DNA of 64,000 bases from Diaphorobacter sp. HDW4A (GCF_011305995.1 NZ_CP049910.1:1736001-1800000), one strand, 5' to 3'; shown: positions 37,486-46,737, numbered from the stretch's first letter. Notes: generated by a model not told the origin, from the sequence alone. Numbers and translations: made by a program.

Positions 37486-38894
37486 TGCTTGATTGGGTGG
37501 TTTCTCCGGCGCGTTGGGCGGGTGCAGCGGGGCTGGTGTTCGCCTACTCCGCGCTGTGCGCGCGGGTGGCATGGGTAACGCGGCAAAAACGCCTCGACAT
37601 TTCGCGCGACAACGACGTGCCTGCGGGCCAGTCGCAATGGCCGGCCGTGCTGGTGGTCTATGCCAGCCAGACGGGACAGGCCGAGGGCATCGCCCGCGAG
37701 GCCACGCGCATGTTGCGCGAGAGCGGGCTGCGGGTGACGTTACTGCCCATCGATGGGCTGAACACAGAGATTCTGATGGCGCATGAGCGCAGCCTGTGGA
37801 TTGTCTCGACCACGGGTGAGGGTGATGCGCCCGATCACGCATTGCGGTTTGTGCAGCAGGTGCTGCCGCAGGATGTGGACCTGAAGAACCATGATACACA
37901 GGTGCTTGCGCTCGGTGATCATGAATACAAGCAGTTCTGCGCATTCGGCGAACAGATTCAGCAATGGTTGCTCGCGCAGGGTGCCGCAAGTGAGCTGGTC
38001 TGCGTCGACAACATGCATCGTGCAACGCTGCAGGCTTGGCAGTCTCGGGTCAACACGTTGACCCAAGAATGGCTCGGCGACGCGGGTGAATCGCAGCCAC
38101 CAGCGTCGGCACGCGAGGATTGGCTGCTCGCGCCCGCGAGCACGCTGTTCACGTTGAAAGCGCGCAGCTTGCTCAATCCCGGTAGCGAAGGCGGGGCGCT
38201 CTACCGGCTCGATTGGGTGGTGGCTGGCGGCGAGCTGCCTGAGTGGCAATCGGGCGATCTCGCATCGTTGTGTGTGCCCACAGATCCGGAGCATGCGCGC
38301 GACTATTCGATCGCCTCCATCATGGCCGACGGGCATTTACAGATGCTGGTGCGACAAAGCACGCGCGAGGATGGCACACCGGGCGTGGCTTCAAGCTGGC
38401 TTTGCAGAGGTATCAAGCCGGGCGATCAATTGCCTCTGACCGTGCGTCAGCACAGCAGTTTCCGGCTGGGCGACAACACAGAGCGTCCTCTGATCCTGAT
38501 CGGCAATGGCTCGGGTCTCGCGGGGCTGTTCAGTCACATCCGCGCGCGGATCGCTGCGGGGCGAGGTGAGCAATGGTTGGTCTATGGCGAGCGCAGTCCC
38601 GCGCATGATGCGATCTGCGGCGAGCAGCTCGAACACTGGCTGCGTGCGGGGCAGATCGAGCGACTGGATCGTGCATGGTCACGCGATGGCGAGCGCAGGA
38701 CCTATGTGCAGGATGTGCTGGTTGCGCAGGCCGATGAACTCCAGCGCTGGGTTGCGCGCGGTGCGGCGATCTATGTTTGCGGCAGTCTGCAGGGCATGGG
38801 GCAGGGCGTGCATGCTGCCCTCAAGCAGGTTCTGGGGGGTGAGTGCGTTCAGGCGCTCACGCAGTCGGGCCGCTATCGCCGCGACGTGTATTGA
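37482..38894 (+). CDS. Membrane-anchored flavodoxin/FAD reductase (sulfite reductase flavoprotein-like)
   Basis: The protein has 470 residues from ATG 37482. One N-terminal membrane segment (about 8-28) is followed by a flavodoxin domain (about 55-190, VYASQTGQAEGIARE and STTGEGDAPDH). An FAD-binding domain (YSIASIM) and a NADPH-binding domain (LILIGNGSGLAGLFSHI, IYVCGSLQGMGQGVH) complete it. This diflavin layout matches CysJ and P450 reductase. It probably supplies NADPH electrons at the inner face of the membrane to the PepSY protein. It is translationally coupled to apbE. Confidence 0.92.
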   Translation: MMLDWVVSPARWAGAAGLVFAYSALCARVAWVTRQKRLDISRDNDVPAGQSQWPAVLVVYASQTGQAEGIAREATRMLRESGLRVTLLPIDGLNTEILMAHERSLWIVSTTGEGDAPDHALRFVQQVLPQDVDLKNHDTQVLALGDHEYKQFCAFGEQIQQWLLAQGAASELVCVDNMHRATLQAWQSRVNTLTQEWLGDAGESQPPASAREDWLLAPASTLFTLKARSLLNPGSEGGALYRLDWVVAGGELPEWQSGDLASLCVPTDPEHARDYSIASIMADGHLQMLVRQSTREDGTPGVASSWLCRGIKPGDQLPLTVRQHSSFRLGDNTERPLILIGNGSGLAGLFSHIRARIAAGRGEQWLVYGERSPAHDAICGEQLEHWLRAGQIERLDRAWSRDGERRTYVQDVLVAQADELQRWVARGAAIYVCGSLQGMGQGVHAALKQVLGGECVQALTQSGRYRRDVY

Positions 38895-38901
38895 AGGCGC
38901 C

Positions 38902-39276
38902 TCAGTTCGTTGCCGAATCCGCTGCGATCAGGGCCATCAGCGCGGTGAGGCGTGGGTCTTCGCCAATCGGCGTCTGAAGTCGAAATTCCAGAGAGGGGTG
39001 TTGCAACTGCAACGCATGGACCATGCGCGGCAGGTCTTCGCGAGCATGGCGCCCCGCGCCCAGAAACATGGGCATCACGCTGATTTGGTGGATGCCCTCT
39101 GCTGCCCAGCGTGCGACAACGGAGGGCAGGTCGGGCTCGGTCAGTTCAAGATAGGCACAGGCGACGGCCACGTCATTGCGTTGCGACGCAATCAGGCTGG
39201 CGACCGCCTCGATGGGCAGCCGCCATTGCGGATCACGCGAGCCGTGGGCGAACAGGATGACGCCAGTATCAGGCAT
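38902..39276 (-). CDS. cbiX: Small CbiX/SirB-type chelatase
   Basis: The protein has 124 residues, the small single-domain CbiX size. H11 (ILFAHGSRDPQWR) and H77 (PMFLGAGRHAREDLP) are the conserved metal and tetrapyrrole His residues. CbiX/SirB inserts cobalt or iron into sirohydrochlorin. In an organism with NirE and siroheme-derived heme d1, iron insertion for siroheme is plausible; cobalt is the alternative. It is convergent with the diflavin gene (7-base gap) and 12 bases upstream of lptG's end in the same orientation. Confidence 0.9.
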   Translation of the reverse strand: MPDTGVILFAHGSRDPQWRLPIEAVASLIASQRNDVAVACAYLELTEPDLPSVVARWAAEGIHQISVMPMFLGAGRHAREDLPRMVHALQLQHPSLEFRLQTPIGEDPRLTALMALIAADSATN

Positions 39277-39288
39277 GTGGCTCGTCCG

Positions 39289-40386
39289 CTAACGTCTGAG
39301 CACCAGCCAGCCAAAGGCCGCGAGTGACAGCAACGAGTAGATCAACCCCGGCGCGGCTGCCGTGAGCATGGGCGACCAGTTCTGCAGATTGCCCGCAAAG
39401 CCGAACACGTTGTTGAGCAAGAAGAAGCTGATGCCGGCCATCACCCCGCCGAACACATAGCCCGCGATGCCGCCCGAGCGGAAGTGCAGATAGGCGAACG
39501 GCAGCGACAGCACAACCATCACCAGACAGCTCAGTGGATAGAAGACCTTGCGCCAGAACTCGATGTCGTAGCGCTGGGTGGACTGGCCGTTGGCCTCGAG
39601 ATGGCGGGTGTACTGGAACAGCTCAAGCGTGGACATCTTGTCCGGCTTGAGCACGGCGGCGGCGACCATGCTCGATGTGATGCGGGTCTTCCAAGTGAAC
39701 TCGGGCTTTTCGGTGCGCTCGACGTTCATGTCGCCGTTGGCGCTGCGCTGGAACACGCTGCGACGCACGTTCTCGAGCACCCAGCCGTCGTTGTTGGTGT
39801 TGAAGTGTCCGCGCTCGGCCTGTGTGGTCGATGCGGTGTAGCCATCGGCGTCGAATTCGAAGATGCGCACGTTGCGCATTTCGCCTTGGGTGTCGATGGC
39901 GCGCACGTTCACCGCAAAGCTGTGGTCGGCCTGACGTTCCTTGAGCCACGCGCCGGTGACGCCGGTGGTGATCTGTCCCATGCGCCGAGCTTTGACCAAC
40001 TCGGCGGCCTTTTCGCTGACCGGAGAGATGTAGTCACCCATCACAAAGGTGAACGCGACAAAGGCGCTGCCGAGAATCAGCAGCGTGCTGAGAGCCCGCC
40101 AAGGGCCGAGGCCGCTGGTGCGCATGATGGTGAATTCGGAGGTCTGCGCGAGTCGTGCCATCACGAAGATGGTGCCAATGAGCACCGTGATGGGAAGCAA
40201 TTCATACAGATGCTGGGGCACGCGCAGGGTCACATAGAGCAGGGCGTGCATCAGTTGGTAGCTCTTGCTGATCCAGCGCAGCTCGTCGACGAGATCGAAG
40301 AAGAAGAAAAGCGCAAGAAACGCCAGCGTGACAAAGCCCACGCCCGCGATGACCTCGCGGTAGATGAAACGGCGGATGGTCTTCAT
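39289..40386 (-). CDS. lptG: LPS export permease LptG
   Basis: The protein has 365 residues from ATG 40386. MKTIRRFIYREVIAGVGFVTLAFLALFFFFDLVDEL is the LptG N-terminus. Six membrane segments flank a periplasmic beta-jellyroll (about 135-260). LptG pairs with LptF and LptB2 to extract LPS from the inner membrane and pass it to LptC. It overlaps lptF by 4 bases; lptF-lptG order is the common one. Confidence 0.94.
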   Translation of the reverse strand: MKTIRRFIYREVIAGVGFVTLAFLALFFFFDLVDELRWISKSYQLMHALLYVTLRVPQHLYELLPITVLIGTIFVMARLAQTSEFTIMRTSGLGPWRALSTLLILGSAFVAFTFVMGDYISPVSEKAAELVKARRMGQITTGVTGAWLKERQADHSFAVNVRAIDTQGEMRNVRIFEFDADGYTASTTQAERGHFNTNNDGWVLENVRRSVFQRSANGDMNVERTEKPEFTWKTRITSSMVAAAVLKPDKMSTLELFQYTRHLEANGQSTQRYDIEFWRKVFYPLSCLVMVVLSLPFAYLHFRSGGIAGYVFGGVMAGISFFLLNNVFGFAGNLQNWSPMLTAAAPGLIYSLLSLAAFGWLVLRR

Positions 40387-41501
40387 GCAGCTCCCTTTGC
40401 TGCAGTCCTTGCAGTATGGCCGCCCGAGAACAACGAGCGGATCGACCATTGGTTGTGGCGTGCAGTCAGCAGCAGCAGCGCCAGAGCAAACGCGCTGCCG
40501 TGCAGCAGGACAATGAAGGAAACCATTCCGATACGTTGTGCCGCGACCCAGCTTTGGCCGACAGTCATGAGGTTGTAGTAGACGACGAACGCAAACAGCG
40601 CAAACGCCATGCTGCTGCTGCGACCGGCACGTGGATTGACCACGGCGACGGCCAGGCCGAGCACCACAAAGTTGAGCGCAGCAAAGGCGAGACCAACGCG
40701 CCAGCCCAGTTCGCCCTGAAATGCGGGAATGGCCGAGCCGACCAATTCCAGCGTACTGCGCGTCTTGAGCGCCACATCGTCGATACCGCCGGACTGGGAG
40801 TCACCCACGCGGGTACCGTATTCCTGGAACTCGCTCACGCGCAGGCCGGGTTTGCCCAGCGGCATCTCCAGGCGCTGGCCGTTGAACAGCAGAGCCATGC
40901 GGTCACCGTTGCGCACCTCGAGGCGTGCGCTTTCGGCGGAGGTCACGGTTTCCTTGGTGGGCTCGTTGGTGGCGATGAAGACGTTGCTGGCCGAGGTCGC
41001 ATCGGGAGAGTCACGGTCGATGAAGAACACGCGGGAGCCGTTGGACGACTCCTGAAACTGGCCGGGCGCGATGCGGTCGACGTCGCTGCGCTGCTCATAC
41101 TGCGATTTGAGTTCCTGGATCTGTTGATTCGCCCAAGGCCAGACGACGAGCGACAGGGCCGCAATCGCCAGCATCACCGGCCAGGCGAAGCGCAAGAGCG
41201 GTGGCAGCAGACTCATGAGGCCACGGCCGCTGGCGAACCAGATGACCATTTCGCTATCACGGTACATGCGCGAGAGAACCCCCACGATGGCGACGAACAG
41301 GCAAAGGCTCAGAATGGTGGGCAACTGGCCGAGGACGGTATAGCCCATGACCAGCATGACGTCCTGTGGATTGACGCTGCCGCGCGAGGCTTGACCAAGG
41401 GTGCGGATCAGCATCATGGTCATGACGATGGTGACAAGCACCACCAGCGTCGCGCCAAAACTGCGTGCCAGCTCCTTGCGGATGGATGAATCGAATAACA
41501 T
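40383..41501 (-). CDS. lptF: LPS export permease LptF
   Basis: The protein has 372 residues from ATG 41501; an upstream TTG is rejected. MLFDSSIRKELARSFGATLVVLVTIVMTMMLIRTLGQ is the typical LptF start. Six membrane segments surround a periplasmic jellyroll containing FIDRDSP and IATNEPTKE. It forms the LptB2FG transporter. It is divergent from pepA with only 23 bases between ATGs, so each promoter must overlap the other gene's start, the arrangement known in many Proteobacteria. Confidence 0.94.
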   Translation of the reverse strand: MLFDSSIRKELARSFGATLVVLVTIVMTMMLIRTLGQASRGSVNPQDVMLVMGYTVLGQLPTILSLCLFVAIVGVLSRMYRDSEMVIWFASGRGLMSLLPPLLRFAWPVMLAIAALSLVVWPWANQQIQELKSQYEQRSDVDRIAPGQFQESSNGSRVFFIDRDSPDATSASNVFIATNEPTKETVTSAESARLEVRNGDRMALLFNGQRLEMPLGKPGLRVSEFQEYGTRVGDSQSGGIDDVALKTRSTLELVGSAIPAFQGELGWRVGLAFAALNFVVLGLAVAVVNPRAGRSSSMAFALFAFVVYYNLMTVGQSWVAAQRIGMVSFIVLLHGSAFALALLLLTARHNQWSIRSLFSGGHTARTAAKGAA

Positions 41502-41524
41502 TGTGTCGAAGGAAAACGTCAATT

Positions 41525-43018
41525 ATGAACTTCGAACTGACCACTCTCACTTTATCTGCAGCTTCCAGCCAGAAATGCGATGCACTCATCGTGCTGGTGC
41601 CAGAAGGCGTGAAACCCGGCAAGGATGCGGTATCCGCCATTTTGGCGCAGGCACTCAAATCGGGCGATCTCGAACTCAAGGCGGGCAAGAATCTGCAGAT
41701 CTATGCGTCGCCACTGCTGGCGGCGCGTCGGGTGATTCTGGCCGGAACCGGTGATGGTAGCGTGCGCAGCGTGCGTCTGGCGCTTGCCGCAGTCGCAAAT
41801 GTCCTGAAATCCCCCAAGGTCAAGAAGGCCGTTGTGGTCTTTGCGGGCAAGGCATCGGGCGAAGCGGTTGCGACGGCCGTGCAGTGCTGCGCTGATCTGA
41901 GCTACGTCTACACGACGACCAAGTCCAAGGCTGAGCCGGTGGCGCTCGCCCGTCTGGTGGTGGGCGTGGAGGATTCGGCCAAGGTCAAGTCGGCTTTCGA
42001 CATGGCCTGCGCCGTTGCCAAGGGCGTGGGTTTTGCGCGCGAATGGGCGAATCGCCCCGCCAACCACGCCACTCCCACCATGCTTGCCAACGCCGCCAAG
42101 GGCCTGACGACGACCGGCATCACCTGCAAGGTGCACGGCCCGGCAGAAGTTGCCAAGCTTGGCATGGGCGCGTTCCTGGCGGTGGCCCAGGGCTCGGCTG
42201 AACAGCTGCGCTTCATCGAGCTGCGCTACAACGGTGCGGCCAAGTCCGAAGCGCCCGTGGTGCTGATCGGCAAGGGCATCACGTTCGACACCGGTGGCAT
42301 CTCGCTCAAGCCTGCGGCCGAGATGGACGAAATGAAGTTCGACATGGGCGGTGCGGCCAGCGTGCTCGGCGTGTTCGCCGCGCTGGCGGAACTGCGTCCG
42401 GCCGTCAACGTGGTCGGTCTGATTCCCGCCTGCGAGAACATGCCTGACGGTAAGGCAGTCAAACCCGGCGACGTGGTGACCAGCATGAACGGCCAGACCA
42501 TCGAAATCCTCAACACTGACGCCGAAGGCCGTCTGGTCCTGTGCGATGCGATCACCTACGCCGCGCGCTTCAAGCCGCAAGCGCTGGTGGACATCGCGAC
42601 GCTGACGGGTGCCTGTGTGATTGCGTTGGGCAACCAGCGCAGCGGCCTGTTTGCGTCCGACGACGCACTTGCAGCTCAGTTGCAGGCAGCGGGCGACGCG
42701 GCGCAGGATCTGTGCTGGCGCATGCCGCTCGACGATGAATACGGCGAAGGTCTGCGCAGCAATTTCGCGGACGTGGCCAACGTGGCTGGTCGCGCGGGTG
42801 GTGCGATCACGGCGGCCAAGTTCCTGCAGCGCTTCACCGGCAGCATGCCGTGGGCTCATCTGGACATCGCCGGAACCGCATGGAAGAGCGGGGCGGCCAA
42901 GGGCGCCACGGGTCGTCCCGTGGGTTTGCTGATGCACTATCTCGCCAATGTGGCGGGCAGCTCCAAGCCAGCGCCTAAGCCAGCGCGCAAGAAGCCCGTG
43001 GCCCGCAAGACCGCGTGA
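41525..43018 (+). CDS. pepA: Leucyl aminopeptidase PepA (M17)
   Basis: The protein has 497 residues from ATG 41525 with GAAGGA upstream. M17 catalytic features are IGKGITFDTGGISLKPAAEMDEMKFDMGGAAS (zinc ligands) and the signature NTDAEGRLVLCDA, plus LVDIATLTGACVIALG. PepA removes N-terminal amino acids and in some species also binds DNA at regulatory sites. The extra C-terminal tail KPAPKPARKKPVARKTA is basic and Pro/Ala-rich, like the tail of RsfS. It overlaps nothing; holC starts 32 bases downstream. Confidence 0.96.
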   Translation: MNFELTTLTLSAASSQKCDALIVLVPEGVKPGKDAVSAILAQALKSGDLELKAGKNLQIYASPLLAARRVILAGTGDGSVRSVRLALAAVANVLKSPKVKKAVVVFAGKASGEAVATAVQCCADLSYVYTTTKSKAEPVALARLVVGVEDSAKVKSAFDMACAVAKGVGFAREWANRPANHATPTMLANAAKGLTTTGITCKVHGPAEVAKLGMGAFLAVAQGSAEQLRFIELRYNGAAKSEAPVVLIGKGITFDTGGISLKPAAEMDEMKFDMGGAASVLGVFAALAELRPAVNVVGLIPACENMPDGKAVKPGDVVTSMNGQTIEILNTDAEGRLVLCDAITYAARFKPQALVDIATLTGACVIALGNQRSGLFASDDALAAQLQAAGDAAQDLCWRMPLDDEYGEGLRSNFADVANVAGRAGGAITAAKFLQRFTGSMPWAHLDIAGTAWKSGAAKGATGRPVGLLMHYLANVAGSSKPAPKPARKKPVARKTA

Positions 43019-43050
43019 CTCGGCGTGATGGATACCCGCCCCGAGGTCAC

Positions 43051-43488
43051 ATGACGGAAGTAGCTTTTCATTTCAACGCGCCGGACAAGCTGGCCTACGC
43101 CTGCCGCTTTGCGCGCAAGGCGTTCAAGCGCGGCCTGCGCGTAGTGGTAACTGGAAGTGCCGCGGATTTGCAGGCGCTTGATCGCATGATGTGGGCGTTG
43201 GGCCCCACGGATTTTGTGGCGCATGCGCTTGCCGACGGCGATCCAGAGGTGGTCGCGGTGTCGCCCGTGCTGCTTGCTGTGGATCCGCAGTCGGTTGCGC
43301 CGCGTGACATGCTGCTCAATCTGGGTGGTCAGATTCCGCCCGGGTTTGATCAGTTCGAGAAAGTGATCGAGGTCGTGAGTTCGAGCGATGAACAAGATCG
43401 CCAGCTCGCGCGCACGCGCTGGCGTCAGTACGCTGCAGACGGTTACGAGATCGTTCGCCATGATCTGGTTTTGAAAGAAAATGCCTGA
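43051..43488 (+). CDS. holC: DNA polymerase III chi subunit HolC
   Basis: The protein has 145 residues from ATG 43051. MTEVAFHFNAPDKLAYACRFARKAFKRGLRVVVTG is the chi N-terminus. DFVAHAL and SPVLLAV follow, with conserved C-terminal WRQYAADGYEIVRHDL. HolC links the clamp loader to SSB. It follows pepA, the common context. Confidence 0.93.
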   Translation: MTEVAFHFNAPDKLAYACRFARKAFKRGLRVVVTGSAADLQALDRMMWALGPTDFVAHALADGDPEVVAVSPVLLAVDPQSVAPRDMLLNLGGQIPPGFDQFEKVIEVVSSSDEQDRQLARTRWRQYAADGYEIVRHDLVLKENA

Positions 43489-43490
43489 CC

Positions 43491-44150
43491 ATGGCATCCG
43501 CTCCTTCCTCCTCCCCGCCGAAGTTCGTTCCCACGCTGACCGAAGAGGTGGAGCTGCCCGCCGAATCACGTGATTTGTACGCTCAGGACGCGTCGTCGGC
43601 TCCGGTGGAAATCCCCGGTGGCTACGAACTGCCCGGGGGCGTCTCGGACGAAGACGAGACATCCGTTTCGACGCGGCCGCTGGATCCGGATGCTGTTCCC
43701 GAGTTGGTTTCCGTGGTGGATGTGGAAGAAATCCATCACGAGTTTGCCGAGATCCCGGAAGTCTCTGATGTGGTGGACGAAGCGGAGCTCGAATCAACGA
43801 TTGCTGTGGACTCTAAGGAAGAATCGCTGGCGGTTGTTGAAGATGCAGCGATGGCCAGCACGGCGGTTGCCGAGTTTATTGCCGCCGATCCTGAGGCTGG
43901 GCTCGAACCACAACCCGTGGCGCAGGCCCAACCCGCTACGCTGCCTGATGGTTACGAAGAGTATGTGGTTCATCGCGTGATGCAGCGCGTGGACGTGCTG
44001 CTCGAGCAGCGCTTGCGCGAAGCCATCGCGCTGGTGATCCAGGAGCAGACCCGTTCCATCGTTCCGCGCCTGCGTGAAGAGGTGGAATCGGTGGTCCGGC
44101 AGTCGGTTTACGAGGCCGTCGCCGACGAGCTCGCCTCAACGCAGAAGTGA
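43491..44150 (+). CDS. Acidic, partly disordered hypothetical protein with a C-terminal helical region
   Basis: The protein has 219 residues with no family recognised. Residues 1-150 are rich in Glu, Asp, Pro, Ser and Val with few hydrophobic clusters, so they are probably disordered. Residues about 155-215 are predicted helical with heptad-like spacing, including VVHRVMQRVDVLLEQRLREAIALVIQEQ and LREEVESVVRQSVYEAVADEL. This acidic linker plus short C-terminal helix layout resembles scaffold proteins such as PopZ, but the PopZ N-terminal helix is not evident. It is 2 bases after holC, so an operon is likely. Confidence 0.75.
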   Translation: MASAPSSSPPKFVPTLTEEVELPAESRDLYAQDASSAPVEIPGGYELPGGVSDEDETSVSTRPLDPDAVPELVSVVDVEEIHHEFAEIPEVSDVVDEAELESTIAVDSKEESLAVVEDAAMASTAVAEFIAADPEAGLEPQPVAQAQPATLPDGYEEYVVHRVMQRVDVLLEQRLREAIALVIQEQTRSIVPRLREEVESVVRQSVYEAVADELASTQK

Positions 44151-44501
44151 TGTCTTGAGCGGTCGAGGGCCGTACTGTCCCCATCGACCGGGTCGTACCA
44201 GCAGGGATTTCCCGAGTGTGGTGCGGCACGTACGCTCCAAGCGATGTCAGCACGCTTTTTTGAAGACATGCCTAGCGCACACAAGGCTTCAGAAAACACA
44301 CCCAATCTGAGCGCCATCCGCGCCCAACAAGGCCCGTACATGGTGTATGCATTAACTGGCCCGCAAATTGCATAGTCAACGTGTCCCGACGCGTTCCGTC
44401 ATTCTGAGATTCCCTAGTGTTTCAGATTATGAATTGCGCTATGTTTCACCGCGTTGGGACAAAAACCAAATATCTCAGCGTTCTTTAAATTGGAGATTCG
44501 T
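44151..44501. other. Intergenic region, leader of the Liv-type binding protein
   Basis: There are 351 bases without a gene. A distant inverted repeat GGTCGA...TCGACC spans 44161-44189. The part near 44400-44490 is AT-richer and includes GATTATGAATTGCGCTATG, probably holding the promoter of the binding protein, and TGGAG at about 44491 as its ribosome-binding site. No RNA gene was recognised. Confidence 0.5.
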
Positions 44502-45629
44502 ATGCAATTGAAGTTGAAGTTGACTGTAGCTGCTGCAATTGCAGCAGTGGCCGGCATGGCAGCCGCTCAAGAGGTGGTGAAGATCGGTCATGTGGCGCCA
44601 GTATCTGGGCCGCAAGGACACTATGGCAAGGACAACGAAAATGGCTCGCGCATGGCCATTGATGATCTGAACGCCAAGGGTGTGACGATCGGTGGCAAGA
44701 AGGTCAAATTCGAGTTGATGGCTGAAGACGATGCTGCTGATCCCAAGCAAGGCACGGCTGCGGCGCAAAAACTGTGCGACGCCAAGGTTGCTGGCGTCGT
44801 TGGTCACCTGAACTCGGGTGTGACGATTCCAGCTTCCAAGATCTACAACGACTGCGGCACTCCCATGGTCACGGGCGCGGCCACCAACCCGAACCTGACC
44901 AAGCCGGGCTACGACACGACCTACCGTATCATCGCCAACGACAATGCTCTGGGCGCTGCGTTGGCCGCGTACACCGCGGACACGCTGAAGCTCAAGACCG
45001 TTGCAGTGATCGACGACCGCACCGCCTATGGACAGGGCTTGGCCAGCGTTTTCAAGAAGGTTGCTGCCGAAAAGGGCATCAAGATCGTCGAAGAGCAGTT
45101 CACCACCGACAAGTCCACCGATTTCATGGCGATTCTGACGGCCATCAAGGCCAAGAATCCCGATGCGGTGTTCTATGGCGGCATGGATGCACAGGCAGGT
45201 CCCATGCTGCGTCAGATGGCGCAACTGGGTATGACCAATCAGAAGTATTTCGGCGGCGACGGCTTCTGTACGTCCGAGTTGGCCAAGTTGTCGGCTGGTG
45301 CCCCGACGCTGGGTAATGTGGTCTGTGCAGTGGGTGGTGCTTCGCTCGAGAAGATGCCTGGTGGCAAGGACTGGAAGGCTCGCTACGACGCCAAGTTCCC
45401 AGGCCAGTTCCAAGTCTACAGCCCGTATACATACGATGCGACGATGCTGTTGGCCGATGCGATGGTACGCGCGGGCTCTTCGGATCCCAAGAAGTATATC
45501 CCCGAGCTGAAGAAGTCCAACTACCAGGGTGTCACTGCAAAGATTGCCTTCGAAACCAATGGCGAAATGAAGAACCCTGCTGTGACTCTGTTCGCTTACA
45601 AGAACGGCGAGAAGGTGCCACTGAACTGA
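44502..45629 (+). CDS. Branched-chain amino acid-type ABC transporter binding protein (LivK-like)
   Basis: The protein has 375 residues from ATG 44502. A signal peptide ends near GMAAAQE. The mature protein has VKIGHVAPVSGPQGHYGKDNENGSRMAIDDLN and repeated alpha/beta lobes (VVGHLNSGVTIPASKIYNDCG, YGQGLASVFKK), typical type I periplasmic binding proteins of the Liv family. It binds branched-chain or related amino acids. It is 13 kb from the livHMGF cluster, so it may be a second binding protein sharing that permease. Confidence 0.93.
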   Translation: MQLKLKLTVAAAIAAVAGMAAAQEVVKIGHVAPVSGPQGHYGKDNENGSRMAIDDLNAKGVTIGGKKVKFELMAEDDAADPKQGTAAAQKLCDAKVAGVVGHLNSGVTIPASKIYNDCGTPMVTGAATNPNLTKPGYDTTYRIIANDNALGAALAAYTADTLKLKTVAVIDDRTAYGQGLASVFKKVAAEKGIKIVEEQFTTDKSTDFMAILTAIKAKNPDAVFYGGMDAQAGPMLRQMAQLGMTNQKYFGGDGFCTSELAKLSAGAPTLGNVVCAVGGASLEKMPGGKDWKARYDAKFPGQFQVYSPYTYDATMLLADAMVRAGSSDPKKYIPELKKSNYQGVTAKIAFETNGEMKNPAVTLFAYKNGEKVPLN

Positions 45630-45647
45630 TCATCGGATCAGCAATGC

Positions 45648-45672
45648 AAAAAGGACCCTTGAGGTCCTTTTT
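45648..45672. terminator. Rho-independent, probably bidirectional terminator
   Basis: AAAAAGGACC (45648-45657) and GGTCCTTTTT (45663-45672) with loop CTTGA form a 10-base perfect stem. The A and T runs provide termination signals on both strands, for the binding protein and the convergent dehydrogenase. Confidence 0.9.
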
Positions 45673-45729
45673 GCTTCTTGTGAGCAGGGTCTCCGATGGA
45701 ATGGAGAGGGACAAGTGCCGTGCGACTCG

Positions 45730-46737
45730 TCAGCGGCGCACCTGCAGTGCGCCCGGGTTCACAATATTGGTCGGTGTACCCTTGATGTAGTTGATCACGT
45801 TGTCGAACGCGGCGCCAAAATACAGCTCGTAGCTGTCTTGTTCCACATAGCCGATGTGCGGAGTGCAAATGCAGTTCTCTAGCCGGAGCAGGGCGTGCCC
45901 CTGCAGAATGGGTTCGCTTTCGAACACATCCACCGCCGCCATGCCGGGACGGCCACGATTCAGGGCGGCAATCAATGCGTCAGGCTCGATCAGTTCTGCG
46001 CGCGACGTGTTGACGATCAGCGCAGTGGGCTTCATCTGGCTGAGGTCTTCCAGCGTGACGATGTTGCGGGTTTCTTCGTTCAGGCGCAGGTGCAGGGAAA
46101 TCACATCGCACTGCGAAAAGAACTCGGCGCGCGTGGAGGCGACCTGAAAACCATCGCTCAATGCCTGTGCGCGCGACGCCTCGCGGCCCCAGACACGCAC
46201 ATTCATGCCGAAGGCCTTGGCGTAGCTGGCGACGATGCGGCCGATTTTGCCGTAACCCCATATGCCGAGCGTTTTGCCGCGCAGCACCATCCCGAGGCCG
46301 AAATTTGGCGGCATCGACGCGGAGCGCATGCCGGACTGCTGCCACGCTCCGTGCTTGAGATTGGCGATGTACTGGGGTAGGCGTCGCATGGCCGCCATAA
46401 TGAGCGCCCAGGTCAGTTCGGCTGGTGCCACCGGCGAGCCCACACCTTCTGCAATGGCAATGCCCTTTTCGGTGCAGGCCGCCACGTCAACGTGCGAGCC
46501 AACCTTTCCGGTCTGTGCGATGAGTTTGAGGCGCGGCAGTTTTTCCACCAGTTGTCTGGTGATCTGGGTGCGTTCGCGGATCAGCACGATGACATCAGCA
46601 TCCTTCAGCCGGACCGACAATTGGCCGAGGCCCTTGACCGTGTTCGTGTAAACCTTGGCGGAATATCGTTCGAGACGTTCGGCGCAGTGGAGCTTGCGTA
46701 CGGCGTCTTGATAGTCGTCCAAAATTACTATGTTCAT
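45730..46737 (-). CDS. D-2-hydroxyacid dehydrogenase family protein
   Basis: The protein has 335 residues from ATG 46737; a longer upstream extension is rejected. The NAD-binding site is GIWGYGKIGRIVASYAKAFG. The catalytic triad is Arg in NTSRAELIE, Glu in DVFESEPI and His in CTPHIGYVEQD. The family reduces 2-oxoacids or oxidises D-2-hydroxyacids, and includes SerA and hydroxypyruvate/glyoxylate reductases. No ACT domain is present, so SerA is unlikely. Substrate unknown. It stands alone. Confidence 0.9.
   Translation of the reverse strand: MNIVILDDYQDAVRKLHCAERLERYSAKVYTNTVKGLGQLSVRLKDADVIVLIRERTQITRQLVEKLPRLKLIAQTGKVGSHVDVAACTEKGIAIAEGVGSPVAPAELTWALIMAAMRRLPQYIANLKHGAWQQSGMRSASMPPNFGLGMVLRGKTLGIWGYGKIGRIVASYAKAFGMNVRVWGREASRAQALSDGFQVASTRAEFFSQCDVISLHLRLNEETRNIVTLEDLSQMKPTALIVNTSRAELIEPDALIAALNRGRPGMAAVDVFESEPILQGHALLRLENCICTPHIGYVEQDSYELYFGAAFDNVINYIKGTPTNIVNPGALQVRR

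Noticed and set aside
41552..42937. 461-codon minus-strand open frame opposite pepA
   Set aside because: It is a shadow of pepA, with no recognisable fold.
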